Shown one piece after another: positions 17,314 to 25,956 of a stretch of DNA of 64,000 nucleotides. The DNA comes from an uncultured Bacilli bacterium. GTDB taxonomy: Bacteria; Bacillota_I; Bacilli_A; RF39; UBA660. Below the pieces are notes generated by a model. That model had not been told where the DNA came from. It ran no database searches and saw only the letters and a list, made by a program, of their open reading frames with translations. Where the stretch lies: positions 50,871 to 114,870 of the forward strand of contig CAKOZV010000003.1 in the NCBI GenBank assembly GCA_934131695.1. Direction: 5' to 3'. Position 1 is the first letter of the stretch. Every line of letters begins with the position of its first letter. The position numbers and the translations under genes were made by a program.

Positions 17314-19614
17314 ATGAGGCGAGTACCAGTTATGATTGTTAACGAAACTGTCTTATTTCCAAAAGTTGAGTATAGGATAGAAACACAGGATGAGAAGACA
17401 GAAAAACTAATAAATATAATAGAACAAAGTAAAGACCAACAAGCTATTATGATACATTCCTTAGATGGATTTTCTCTAGATAATGTTATAGAGTTTCCAT
17501 CTCTTGGAATATTATCAACACTAACTTTAAAATTATTAGTGCCAAATTCTAAGACAAGAGCAGTGTTCTTGTGCCATGAAAGAGTTAAAGTTACTAACTA
17601 TGAAAAGGAAAATGGCATTTGGTATGTTGATATAGAAGATGTAAATTTAAAAGAAATACCAAAAGAAAAAAATACTTTATATATAGATATGTTGTTAAGA
17701 TCATATGAAAAATACAGTAACTTAATAGCTAACACTAGTAATGCTATGCTTCACCAATTATCCTTTATTGATAACTTATCAGATTTAACTGATTCTCTAG
17801 CTGTTCTTTTACCGTTTTCCATTGAGCTTAAGAAGAAATATTTATATGAAGAAGATCCTATTAAAAGAGCAATAGCTTTACTTGAACAGTTAAAAGAGGA
17901 AATAGCACTAGCTAAGATAGAAAACCAGATAGATGAAAAAGTAAAAGAAGAAGTAGCAGATAGTCAGAAGAAATTTTATTTGCAGACTAAACTTAAAGTA
18001 ATAAAAGATGAATTAGGGGAAGAAAATAGTAAAAATAGTGAAATAGAAAAATATCAGAAAAGATTAAAAAGTTTAAAGGCTAATAAAAAAATAAAAGATA
18101 GAATTAAAGAAGAAATTAAAAGGTATGAGACATCAGCTCCCATTTCTCCAGAAGTGGTAATGATGAAAGATTATATTGAATGGATGTTATCACTACCTTT
18201 TGAAATAGAAACTAAAGATGTAACTAACTTAGGAGAAATTCAAAAGACACTTGACAGTAATCACTACGGTATGAGTGATGTTAAAGAAAGAATATTAGAA
18301 TATATTGCTGTTAAACAAAATTCTAAGAAAGAGAAAAGTCCTATTCTTTGTTTAATAGGGCCACCAGGTGTTGGCAAAACCTCGCTTGCTTACTCAATTG
18401 CCAAAAGTTTAAATAGAAATGTTGCAACTATATCAGTTGGGGGAATTAATGATGAAGCAGAAATAGTGGGACATAGAAGAACTTACGTAGGTGCCTTACC
18501 TGGTAGAATAATTCAAGGTATGAAAAAAGCTGGGAGTTCTAATCCTGTCTTTATTATTGATGAAATAGATAAAATGACTAAAAGTGTTAAAGGGGATCCA
18601 GCTAGTAGTCTTTTAGAAGTACTAGATAAAGAGCAGAATACTCATTTTTCTGATCATTATATTGAAGAAGATTTTGATCTTTCTAAAGTGCTTTTTATAG
18701 CAACTGCTAATTATGAAGAGCAAATACCACTAGAATTAAAAGATAGATTAGAAATTATTCATATACCATCATATACTGAATACGAAAAGAAAGATATTGC
18801 TTTAAATTATTTAATACCTAAACTAATGGATGAAGTAGGACTAACTCCTTTTGAAGTTGTTTTTGAAGGAGAAGCTATTTTAGAAATTATTAGATGTTAT
18901 ACTAAGGAAGCTGGAGTTAGAGAACTTAGTAGAATGCTTTCTAAAATTTTAAGAAAAATAGTAAAGAAAATGTTATTAGAAAATAATGAAGCCCAAGTAA
19001 TAGTAACAAAGGACTCTCTTGAAAATTATTTAGGTAAGAAAATATATCCATTTTACCATCAAAAGGAAACATTGCAAGTAGGGGTAGTTAATGGATTAGC
19101 TTATACTCCTTTTGGTGGAGACGTTTTGAAAATAGAAACTACTTATTATAAAGGAAAAGGTAACTTAATACTTACCGGCTCTTTGGGAGATGTTATTAAA
19201 GAGTCAGCATCTATCGCTCTTAGTTATATAAAAGCTAATTATAAGAGATTTAATGTTAATGATTCTATATTTTCAAGCGATATTCATATTCATTTACCAG
19301 AAGGAGCTGTCAATAAAGAGGGACCAAGTGCTGGTATTGCTTTAACTACCTCAATAATAAGTGCTTTTAATGATAAAAAAGTTTCATCTAAAATAGCTAT
19401 GACTGGTGAAATCACTTTGCAAGGTGATGTTCTTGCTGTTGGAGGAATAAGAGAAAAAGTATTAGGAGCTTATAGATCAGGGGTAAAAAAAATATACCTA
19501 CCTATAGAAAATAAAAAAGATTTAGATGAGATTCCAAAAGAAATTAAAAATAAATTAAAGTTTATATTGGTATCTAACTATGAAGAAGTAGCGAAGGAAT
19601 TATTTACAAATTAA
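17314..19614 (+). CDS. lon: ATP-dependent protease Lon (LonA)
   Basis: The 766-residue protein has the LonA order: N-terminal substrate domain, coiled coil, AAA+ module and S16 protease domain. Walker A (GPPGVGKTS) is at about residues 349-357 and Walker B is VFIIDEIDKM. The catalytic dyad is Ser672 (GPSAG) and Lys715 (REKVLG), 43 residues apart. It degrades misfolded and regulatory proteins in the cytoplasm. It is monocistronic, with terminators before it and new promoters after it. Confidence 0.97.
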   Translation: MRRVPVMIVNETVLFPKVEYRIETQDEKTEKLINIIEQSKDQQAIMIHSLDGFSLDNVIEFPSLGILSTLTLKLLVPNSKTRAVFLCHERVKVTNYEKENGIWYVDIEDVNLKEIPKEKNTLYIDMLLRSYEKYSNLIANTSNAMLHQLSFIDNLSDLTDSLAVLLPFSIELKKKYLYEEDPIKRAIALLEQLKEEIALAKIENQIDEKVKEEVADSQKKFYLQTKLKVIKDELGEENSKNSEIEKYQKRLKSLKANKKIKDRIKEEIKRYETSAPISPEVVMMKDYIEWMLSLPFEIETKDVTNLGEIQKTLDSNHYGMSDVKERILEYIAVKQNSKKEKSPILCLIGPPGVGKTSLAYSIAKSLNRNVATISVGGINDEAEIVGHRRTYVGALPGRIIQGMKKAGSSNPVFIIDEIDKMTKSVKGDPASSLLEVLDKEQNTHFSDHYIEEDFDLSKVLFIATANYEEQIPLELKDRLEIIHIPSYTEYEKKDIALNYLIPKLMDEVGLTPFEVVFEGEAILEIIRCYTKEAGVRELSRMLSKILRKIVKKMLLENNEAQVIVTKDSLENYLGKKIYPFYHQKETLQVGVVNGLAYTPFGGDVLKIETTYYKGKGNLILTGSLGDVIKESASIALSYIKANYKRFNVNDSIFSSDIHIHLPEGAVNKEGPSAGIALTTSIISAFNDKKVSSKIAMTGEITLQGDVLAVGGIREKVLGAYRSGVKKIYLPIENKKDLDEIPKEIKNKLKFILVSNYEEVAKELFTN

Positions 19615-19628
19615 TTTATCTAAAACAA

Positions 19629-19657
19629 TTGAATTAAATTTTTATATTTGATAAAAT
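19629..19657 (+). promoter_or_regulatory. sigma-A promoter of leader copy 1
   Basis: TTGAAT (19629-19634), a 17-base spacer and TAAAAT (19652-19657) preceded by TG, giving an extended -10. Transcription should begin about 19664, just before the conserved leader RNA. Confidence 0.7.
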
Positions 19658-19663
19658 AATTTT

Positions 19664-19762
19664 AGAAAGTAAAGAAAGTAGGTGCCTGACTCATGAATAA
19701 TTCAAATTTACATCTAGTTAACATGGGGGGGGGTATTAAGTAATTTAACTACTTTCTTTTAT
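19664..19762 (+). ncRNA. conserved cis-acting leader RNA, copy 1
   Basis: This ~100-nt leader is almost identical to that at 22062-22162. An 11-bp closing stem pairs AAAGAAAGTAG (19671-19681) with CTACTTTCTTT (19749-19759). Inside, GACTCATG can pair with CATGGGG, and GTTAAC recurs near TTTAACT. It contains a leader ORF and a run of nine G in otherwise very AT-rich DNA. It is followed by an intrinsic terminator and then the RBS of the BspA-like gene. It matches no riboswitch class I know. Whether the RNA fold or the encoded peptide is the active part is open. Confidence 0.6.
19693..19743 (+). CDS. leader peptide ORF, 16 aa (copy 1)
   Basis: ATG at 19693 lies 8 bases after AGTAGGTG, an RBS form common in this window. 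The predicted peptide is MNNSNLHLVNMGGGIK. Codons 12-14 are GGG GGG GGT, made from the G9 tract. The copy-2 ORF keeps the frame, with synonymous changes at a Leu and a Gly codon, which favours translation. It may be a regulatory leader peptide rather than a functional product. Confidence 0.4.
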   Translation: MNNSNLHLVNMGGGIK

Positions 19763-19768
19763 AGTGGG

Positions 19769-19799
19769 GTAAAGCAGTAAAAGCTGTTTTACTCTTTTT
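19769..19799 (+). terminator. leader (attenuator-type) terminator, copy 1
   Basis: GTAAAGCAG (19769-19777) pairs with CTGTTTTAC (19784-19792) and is followed by TCTTTTT. It lies between the conserved leader and the RBS GGAGG (19806-19810) of the downstream gene, where only readthrough transcripts express the gene. Confidence 0.7.
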
Positions 19800-19818
19800 G
19801 TGTTTGGAGGATAGTTAA

Positions 19819-21945
19819 ATGAAAGCTAAGAAAGAAAGTGTTATTTTATCAATTATATTATTTTGTTTGGTATTGATAGCAGTAGGGATGAGTTATGCTT
19901 TTTTAAAGACAAGTTTCTTTGCAAATAAAACTAGTGTCTTAAAAGTGGGAAGTTTGTCATTAATCTTAGACGAAACATCAGGTGATGCCATAACAGTGGA
20001 AGATGGAACACCAATGTATGATAGTGAAGGTATGAAACAAGATAATTATTTTACTTTTTCCCTAAAGAATAATGGAACACTAGATTCTTCTTATACAATA
20101 TATTTAGAAAATCAGCCATTAGATGAGGGTGATACTAGAGTAAATTCTAATTACGTTAGATATAATCTAGAAAAAGATAATAGTATTTTATCTGCTTCTT
20201 CTTTAGAAGGAGACAAAGCGATAGATAAAGGAATAATTAAGAAGAATCAAACAATTAATTATAAAATGAGGTTATGGTTTGCAAATGATATACCTCAGTC
20301 AGAAGAGAATAAAGTATTTAAAGCTAAACTTAATGTAGTAGGTAATCAAAATACTAAGATGATAGCTAGCAGTATAAATTTAACTAGTAGCGAAAAGCTA
20401 ACTGTTACTAAAATAGTATTTCAAGACTCAATAAAAAGTATTGATAATGAATCAAAAGTTTTAGATGTATCATCTGCTAAGAATAAAACAGTAATGGCAA
20501 GACTAGTACCTAATATAGACGATATTGCTACTAACACATTATATATACAGTCAGACAAGGAAGTTTTTGCTGGCTATAACTGTAATATATTTACCAATTT
20601 TGGTTCGTTAAAGTCAATAGAAAATATAGAATTATTGAATACATCAATGACAACTAATATGAACGGTATGTTTCAGTGGTGTAAGAGTTTAGAAAATTTG
20701 GATATAAGTTACCTTGATACCTCTAATGTTACTAATATGGGTTATATGTTTGCTGGCTGTAACAGTATAACTGATTTAGATGCTAGTAATTTTATAACAT
20801 CGCATGTTACTAACATGAGTTCTATGTTTTTAGGGTGTAGTAAACTTATAAATTTAAATGTTTTCAATTTTGATACCTTGCAAGTAACAAATATGGTGAG
20901 TATGTTTGCTAATTGTAATAGTTTAGTTAATCTAGATGTTAGTAAATTTGATACCTCAAAAGTAACAAATATGAGTGGTATGTTTTGTAATTGTAAAAGC
21001 CTGACAAATTTAGATGTTTCCAATTTTAATACTTCACAAGTAACAAATATGATGAATATGTTTGCTAATTGTAATAATCTAATTAATTTAGATGTAAGTA
21101 GATTTAATACTGCAAATGTTATTACTATGACTTATATGTTTTGTAATTGTAATAGTTTAACTAGTTTAGATGTAAGTAATTTTGATACTTCACAAGTAAC
21201 AAATATGAGTTATATGTTTTGTAATTGTAATAATTTAACTAGTTTAGATGTTAATAATTTTGATACTTCTAAAAATATTAATATGAGTAATATGTTTTCT
21301 GGCTGTAACCAACTGATTAATTTAAATGTCAGTAATTTTAATACTTCAAATGTAACAAATATGAGCAATATGTTTAGAAACTGTAATAAATTGAATGATT
21401 TGAATGTTGCAAAGTTTAATACATCACAAGTGACAAATATGTCTGGCATGTTTTCTGGTTGTAATCTGTTAATTAATTTAAAGGTTAGCAATTTTAATAC
21501 CTCAAAAGTAACAGATATGCATGATATGTTTCTAGGATGTAATAGTTTAACTGATTTAGATGTGAGTAATTTCAATACATCAAATGTAACCAACATGGGA
21601 GCTATGTTTAGGCTATGCACTAATTTAACAAGTATAGATGTCAGTAATTTTAACACAGCCAATGTAACAGATATGTCTAGTATGTTTCATCAGTGTACCA
21701 AATTAAAAAAGTTGGATTTAAAGAATTTTGATACCTCAAAAGTTACTAATATGACTTACATGTTTTATTATGATCCAGCCCTAACATATATAAACTTTAG
21801 TAATGCTGATTTCAGCAACGTTACTTCTTTTGGGGGAATGTTCTTTTTACAACCTTCATCATTAAAGATAATTGCTAAAGATGAAAGCGCTAAGACTTGG
21901 TTGGAAACTAAGTTAGATGGTAATGGAGTTGTTACTATTGTTTAG
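19819..21945 (+). CDS. BspA-like (DUF285) repeat surface protein with SipW-type signal
   Basis: The 708-residue protein starts with a SipW-type signal (VGMSYAFLKTSFFANK) and a TasA-like beta domain to about residue 175. It continues with fifteen 26-residue repeats of the BspA/DUF285 leucine-rich type (core MF..C..L..LDVSNF.TS.VTNM). Such proteins are cell-surface adhesins or binding proteins in host-associated bacteria. No LPXTG anchor is seen. The first ~190 bases of its mature region recur at ~97% identity at the end of the window (63811-64000). Expression is probably controlled by the leader just upstream. Confidence 0.9.
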   Translation: MKAKKESVILSIILFCLVLIAVGMSYAFLKTSFFANKTSVLKVGSLSLILDETSGDAITVEDGTPMYDSEGMKQDNYFTFSLKNNGTLDSSYTIYLENQPLDEGDTRVNSNYVRYNLEKDNSILSASSLEGDKAIDKGIIKKNQTINYKMRLWFANDIPQSEENKVFKAKLNVVGNQNTKMIASSINLTSSEKLTVTKIVFQDSIKSIDNESKVLDVSSAKNKTVMARLVPNIDDIATNTLYIQSDKEVFAGYNCNIFTNFGSLKSIENIELLNTSMTTNMNGMFQWCKSLENLDISYLDTSNVTNMGYMFAGCNSITDLDASNFITSHVTNMSSMFLGCSKLINLNVFNFDTLQVTNMVSMFANCNSLVNLDVSKFDTSKVTNMSGMFCNCKSLTNLDVSNFNTSQVTNMMNMFANCNNLINLDVSRFNTANVITMTYMFCNCNSLTSLDVSNFDTSQVTNMSYMFCNCNNLTSLDVNNFDTSKNINMSNMFSGCNQLINLNVSNFNTSNVTNMSNMFRNCNKLNDLNVAKFNTSQVTNMSGMFSGCNLLINLKVSNFNTSKVTDMHDMFLGCNSLTDLDVSNFNTSNVTNMGAMFRLCTNLTSIDVSNFNTANVTDMSSMFHQCTKLKKLDLKNFDTSKVTNMTYMFYYDPALTYINFSNADFSNVTSFGGMFFLQPSSLKIIAKDESAKTWLETKLDGNGVVTIV
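20659..21828 (+). repeat. fifteen tandem 78-bp repeats (BspA/DUF285)
   Basis: ATG codons of the VTNM motif fall exactly every 78 bases from 20659 to 21751, giving fifteen units. Units differ by scattered substitutions, so this is protein-repeat DNA and not a CRISPR. Some neighbouring units are nearly identical, pointing to recent unit duplication or conversion. Confidence 0.9.
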
Positions 21946-22026
21946 GTTTAGTCACAAATACTATATATTATAACAGTATAGTGAATTTATTAGAAAATAA
22001 TTATTTCCTTTTTTAACTAAAAATGA

Positions 22027-22055
22027 TTGTATAACTAAATAAAATCTGGTAAAAT
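22027..22055 (+). promoter_or_regulatory. sigma-A promoter of leader copy 2
   Basis: TTGTAT (22027-22032), a 17-base spacer and TAAAAT (22050-22055) with TG two bases upstream, the same geometry as copy 1. Predicted start about 22062. Confidence 0.7.
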
Positions 22056-22061
22056 AAATTT

Positions 22062-22162
22062 AGAAAGATAAAGAAAGTAGGTGCCTGACTCATGAATAGA
22101 TTAAGTTTACATTTAGTTAACATGGGGGGGGGCATTTAAGTAATTTAACTACTTTCTTTTAT
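22062..22162 (+). ncRNA. conserved cis-acting leader RNA, copy 2
   Basis: This is the second copy of the leader at 19664-19762. The closing stem is 22070-22080 with 22149-22159. Only scattered changes and single-base indels separate the copies, yet the two downstream genes diverge clearly from their first codons. The nine-G run is at 22124-22132. It is followed by a terminator of unrelated sequence, so the leader, not the terminator, is what has been kept constant. Confidence 0.6.
22092..22139 (+). CDS. leader peptide ORF, 15 aa (copy 2)
   Basis: ATG at 22092 follows AGTAGGTG by 8 bases. The predicted peptide MNRLSLHLVNMGGGI shares LHLVNMGGGI with copy 1. The Gly codons are GGG GGG GGC. It ends one codon earlier than copy 1 because of a one-base indel after the shared ATT. 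Confidence 0.4.
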   Translation: MNRLSLHLVNMGGGI

Positions 22163-22173
22163 CATGCATCAAT

Positions 22174-22205
22174 AACAAGGTAGTAATATGTATCTTGTTT
22201 TTTTT
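22174..22205 (+). terminator. leader (attenuator-type) terminator, copy 2
   Basis: AACAAGGTA (22174-22182) pairs with TATCTTGTT (22191-22199) around an 8-nt loop, followed by a run of eight T. It lies before the RBS (AAGGAAG) of the next gene, as in copy 1. Confidence 0.8.
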
Positions 22206-22230
22206 GTGCAAATAAGAAAGGAAGAGAAAA

Positions 22231-23889
22231 ATGAATAACAAGAAACAATTGATTCTATCAATAGGACTTTTTTTAGTATTAGTTCTAATGATAGTAGGAA
22301 TCAGTTATGCTGCTTTTCAGTTTGCAGGACCTGGTAGTAAAGTAAACTCGATTACAACTGGAGCAATTACTATGAAGTATACAGAGTCTACTAATGTTAT
22401 TAATATGACAGGGGCCTTACCAACAACTGATGTCACTGGAAAGGTAAGATTAACTGAAGGAGAGTATTTTGATTTTACCTTAGAGGGTACAATTCAAGGT
22501 ACAGAAAATATCAACTGGGAAATAGCATCAGAAGATGTAACAACCTCATCTAAGAAGATAGATGGAAATTATATTAAATTATATTTAACTAGTCTAGATG
22601 ATAACAATAATGAAACAGAGGTAATGGAACCAACTGTATATACAACTGAATCATCAGAAAATACTTATACAGGAAGACCAACTGGAATGATGAGTTTAGC
22701 AAAAGGTTCAACATCAACAAGTTTTTCTACAAAATATCGTCTTAGAATGTATGTAGATGAAAGTTATAATCCACAAGGCGATGGGGGAGACTTATCATTT
22801 AGTATAAGGATAAATGCTTATGGCAAAACAGGAGCCCAACCACCATCACTAGCAAACAAAGTATTAGCAAATAATACAGTTCAAGAAACAAAAGCTCATA
22901 TGTTTAATTATACAAGTGAAGGATTATCAAGTGATGATCAAACAGATACTAATTATGTAACTAATGGGTTATATAGTGCCGAAGATGACGATGGTACTAG
23001 TTACTACTTTAGAGGTAATGTAACAAATAATTATGTACAGTTTGGTAAATATCAAAATGATTATAATACTCAAATAAGTGGCTGTTCTGGGTTCAATGGT
23101 TGTTATAGTTATTCTTCTACTGGAAATATAACAGTAGCTAACAAAGGGGATGCTATGCTTTGGCGAATAGTAAGAGTAAATGGTGATGGAAGTGTAAGAC
23201 TCATTTATGAAGGACCACAATCAACTGATTCTGGTTTAACTGGACCATTTATTGGAAGTGGAAATTACAATTCTTCAAGGGATAATCCTAAATATACTGG
23301 TTACACATATGATAATGGAACGTACAGTGAAGCTAAAAAAGTTATAGATAACTGGTATAGTCTTGCCTTTGGAAACAGTGTATATGATAAAATGGTTGTA
23401 AAAGGTCGTTTTTGTAGCGACAGTAGTGGTTATAAATTAGCTAGTGAATATGGTTCACCTGATACCAGTACTTATTGGTTTGCTAGTTATGATAGACTAT
23501 ATCAAGAAGAGTTAAATTTCGCCAAGGATAATGCCCCAACATTAAAATGTCCAACAACAAACGAAACTTTTGGTGGAAGTTATAGACTAAAAGCAGGTTT
23601 GATAACAGGGGATGAATTAACTTTAGCAGGTACAATAAGATACTTGGGAAGTAATGAGAATTTTTATTTATATAATGATAGAAGTTATTGGACAATGACT
23701 CCACAATCTTATAGTAGTTATGGAGCACAGAATACTTTTAATGTCTATGTGACAGTCAGTTTAGGAGGTGGTGGTGCTGCCCCTAATAGCAGAGGATACT
23801 ATCGACCTGTAATAAATGTTAGTAAAGATGCTATTGTTAAAAGTGGAGATGGTACTAAGGAAAAACCTTATATTTTATCTGTTGAGTAG
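22231..23889 (+). CDS. SipW-type signal surface protein with C-terminal DUF6273-like domain
   Basis: The 552-residue protein has a SipW-type signal (VGISYAAFQFAGPG) and a TasA/camelysin-like beta domain to about residue 195. A linker follows, then a large C-terminal domain with LWRIVRVNGDGSVRLIY, a GLITGDEL block and a YYRPVINVSKDAIVKSGDG ending. The ending resembles the modules of the genes at 4018 and 24044 but is a different subtype. It is probably an exported surface protein. It is preceded by leader copy 2 and followed by a terminator, so it is a single-gene unit. Confidence 0.8.
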   Translation: MNNKKQLILSIGLFLVLVLMIVGISYAAFQFAGPGSKVNSITTGAITMKYTESTNVINMTGALPTTDVTGKVRLTEGEYFDFTLEGTIQGTENINWEIASEDVTTSSKKIDGNYIKLYLTSLDDNNNETEVMEPTVYTTESSENTYTGRPTGMMSLAKGSTSTSFSTKYRLRMYVDESYNPQGDGGDLSFSIRINAYGKTGAQPPSLANKVLANNTVQETKAHMFNYTSEGLSSDDQTDTNYVTNGLYSAEDDDGTSYYFRGNVTNNYVQFGKYQNDYNTQISGCSGFNGCYSYSSTGNITVANKGDAMLWRIVRVNGDGSVRLIYEGPQSTDSGLTGPFIGSGNYNSSRDNPKYTGYTYDNGTYSEAKKVIDNWYSLAFGNSVYDKMVVKGRFCSDSSGYKLASEYGSPDTSTYWFASYDRLYQEELNFAKDNAPTLKCPTTNETFGGSYRLKAGLITGDELTLAGTIRYLGSNENFYLYNDRSYWTMTPQSYSSYGAQNTFNVYVTVSLGGGGAAPNSRGYYRPVINVSKDAIVKSGDGTKEKPYILSVE

Positions 23890-23900
23890 TTTAATTAGTT

Positions 23901-23940
23901 AAGAAAAGTTCAGTTTAAATAACTGGATTTTCTTTTTTTT
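23901..23940 (+). terminator. intrinsic terminator
   Basis: AAGAAAAGTTCAGTT pairs with AACTGGATTTTCTT (23921-23934) with one small bulge, then eight T. Confidence 0.8.
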
Positions 23941-24043
23941 AGTAAATACTATTTTACTTTAATTGATACTTAAATTTTAAAAATCTTTGCTTTTTCTTTG
24001 GCGTTTTGCTATTATTTTTGTATACTAATAGTGGTGATAAAAG

Positions 24044-25882
24044 ATGAAAAAGAAACGTAAGAAAAGATATAAAAAAAGAAAATTAGCAAATATTAATATT
24101 TCTGTTAGTTATATGATTATATTAGCTTTGGCTAGTACCTTTATAATGACTTGCTATTTTTCATATGCTTGGTTTCAAATTCAATCTATTCAAAGATATA
24201 GTATTATAACTGGTAATTTATCTGGTACTATAGAAATTAACTCTAATAAAGTAGATGTGATAGGTAAAGGAAGTATCTCTTATACACCCCTTACTGATGA
24301 TGATACGGTTTCTATAACTGTAACTAATACGAGTGATAGAAATATAAAAAACTCAATTTATTATTATACTGATTCAGCATCTGATATAAATATAGGATAT
24401 GCTTCTGATACTTTAACTATCCCTACTGTTACTGGAGTAGAAATAGAAAAAGATGGTCAAATAACTTATAAATTAAAAATAACAAGAGCTAAAGATAAAA
24501 CAATAAATTTTATTACAACAATGGGATTAGTTAATTCTGACTTAAAAATACCTGATAATTATACTGCTATAGATGAATATACTATACCTGTTGCTACTCA
24601 GTTACTTTATGGAGTAGGGGATTATGGCACTATTGATAAGACAGATTCTGAACAAACATTTATTACAGGAACTGATCCTAACAACTATATCTGGTATAGT
24701 GGAAAACTATGGCGAGCAGTATCAATTGATCCAAGCGATAACTCTGTAAAATTAGTAACACAATGGAATATTACAACAACTCAGTATAGTACAGCTACTT
24801 TAAATACTTATAAAAATAGTTATACGGAACAGTGGTTAAATGATACAAGCACAGATGGCTTTTTAGGTAATTTAAGAGATAGTGATAACTTTATTAAAGA
24901 AGGTAATTGGAATGCAACGATGACTACGGAAACTACTAAACCAGAAACTACTACTATAGTATCAAGCAAGGTAGGACTATTAAATAACTATGAGTATGCA
25001 ACAAGTTATAAAAATGCTACTTTTGAAAATGGTTATTTAAATAATGGTTTAATGTTTTGGACAATTACACCATATGACTCGATGTCTGCTTCTTACATCA
25101 ATTATAATGGTGAATATAAAACCGATTCACCTACTGGTACTTATGGAGTAAGACCTGCAATAAATTTAAAAAGCACAGTTTCTATAGTGGATGGAAATGG
25201 TACTATGGATAATCCTTATAGATTAAAAGGAGATAATGATAAACAACTAGCATCAGTTAAATTATCAACAAGATATAGTGGTGAGTATATAAGTTTTGGA
25301 ACGGGAGAAAACAATTTATATAGAATAGTAAGCCATGAAAATAAAATAGGTACTAAAATAACAAGCGCTAGTCCACTTAAACTTAATAATTCTTATAAAA
25401 GTCTTGGCTTTGGTAGTAATTCTATTTTCTCTAGTAGTAATATAATAGGAACATTTTTAAACAATGATTATTTAACAAATGAAACATATTTAACTAGTGA
25501 GCAGGTAAACATGATAGAAGATGATACAACCTGGTACTTAGGAATTATCGGAAGAAATACAAACTATAAATTAGCTAAGTATACTAATACATCTGCTACT
25601 ACTTTAACTAGTAGTGTTGCAAACTCTAAGATTGGTTTATTAAGATATGGAGAGCTAATGACAGGTCAATTTGAAACTAGTGATAGTAATAATGATTATT
25701 GGATATTATCTCCGTATAGTACTTCTAAGTCTAGAAGTATAACTTATAATAGCAGTGGCGATAACTGTAGTCCTGGTACTTCTCTTGGGATTAAACCAGT
25801 TATGAATTTAAAAGAAAATGTAGTAATAACATCAGGTGATGGTAGTAGAAATAATCCTTTCCAAATAAAATTAGAAGACTAG
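24044..25882 (+). CDS. membrane-anchored surface protein with two DUF6273-like domains
   Basis: A strongly basic N-terminus (KKKRKKRYKKRK) and one hydrophobic segment ending FSYAWFQIQS precede a TasA-like beta domain. Two modules then match those of the gene at 4018 in order, with near-identical blocks such as FITGTDPNNYIWYSGKLWRA. The two genes are clear duplicates of the module pair with different N-terminal halves, which suggests domain shuffling. A -10 box TATACT lies at 24020-24025. It does not carry the leader found upstream of its two neighbours. Confidence 0.8.
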   Translation: MKKKRKKRYKKRKLANINISVSYMIILALASTFIMTCYFSYAWFQIQSIQRYSIITGNLSGTIEINSNKVDVIGKGSISYTPLTDDDTVSITVTNTSDRNIKNSIYYYTDSASDINIGYASDTLTIPTVTGVEIEKDGQITYKLKITRAKDKTINFITTMGLVNSDLKIPDNYTAIDEYTIPVATQLLYGVGDYGTIDKTDSEQTFITGTDPNNYIWYSGKLWRAVSIDPSDNSVKLVTQWNITTTQYSTATLNTYKNSYTEQWLNDTSTDGFLGNLRDSDNFIKEGNWNATMTTETTKPETTTIVSSKVGLLNNYEYATSYKNATFENGYLNNGLMFWTITPYDSMSASYINYNGEYKTDSPTGTYGVRPAINLKSTVSIVDGNGTMDNPYRLKGDNDKQLASVKLSTRYSGEYISFGTGENNLYRIVSHENKIGTKITSASPLKLNNSYKSLGFGSNSIFSSSNIIGTFLNNDYLTNETYLTSEQVNMIEDDTTWYLGIIGRNTNYKLAKYTNTSATTLTSSVANSKIGLLRYGELMTGQFETSDSNNDYWILSPYSTSKSRSITYNSSGDNCSPGTSLGIKPVMNLKENVVITSGDGSRNNPFQIKLED

Positions 25883-25898
25883 TGTTAACAAAAAAATG

Positions 25899-25927
25899 TT
25901 GACAAATGAAAAAGTATCACCTATAAT
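25899..25927 (+). promoter_or_regulatory. consensus sigma-A promoter of rpsP
   Basis: A perfect TTGACA (25899-25904), a 17-base spacer and a perfect TATAAT (25922-25927) fit high expression of a ribosomal protein gene. Confidence 0.92.
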
Positions 25928-25956
25928 ATTAATTGCAAACGGAAAGGAGTGTAATT

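Noticed and set aside
19725..19733. G9 tract as a sequencing error
   Set aside because: The same length occurs independently in two separate copies in the same frame; length variation by one base in either copy cannot be excluded.
19664..19762. Leader as a known c-di-GMP or other riboswitch
   Set aside because: A short TGACTCAT word recalls c-di-GMP-II, but the surrounding motifs and stem order do not fit that or other classes I know. A covariance search would decide.
20742..21662. Minus-strand open frames across the BspA repeats
   Set aside because: They mirror the repeat periodicity of the plus-strand gene, lack ribosome binding sites and match no family, so they are shadows.
20659..21828. 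Regular 78-bp repeats as a possible CRISPR array
   Set aside because: The period is a whole number of codons, there are no unique spacers, and the repeats encode BspA/DUF285 units in one open frame.
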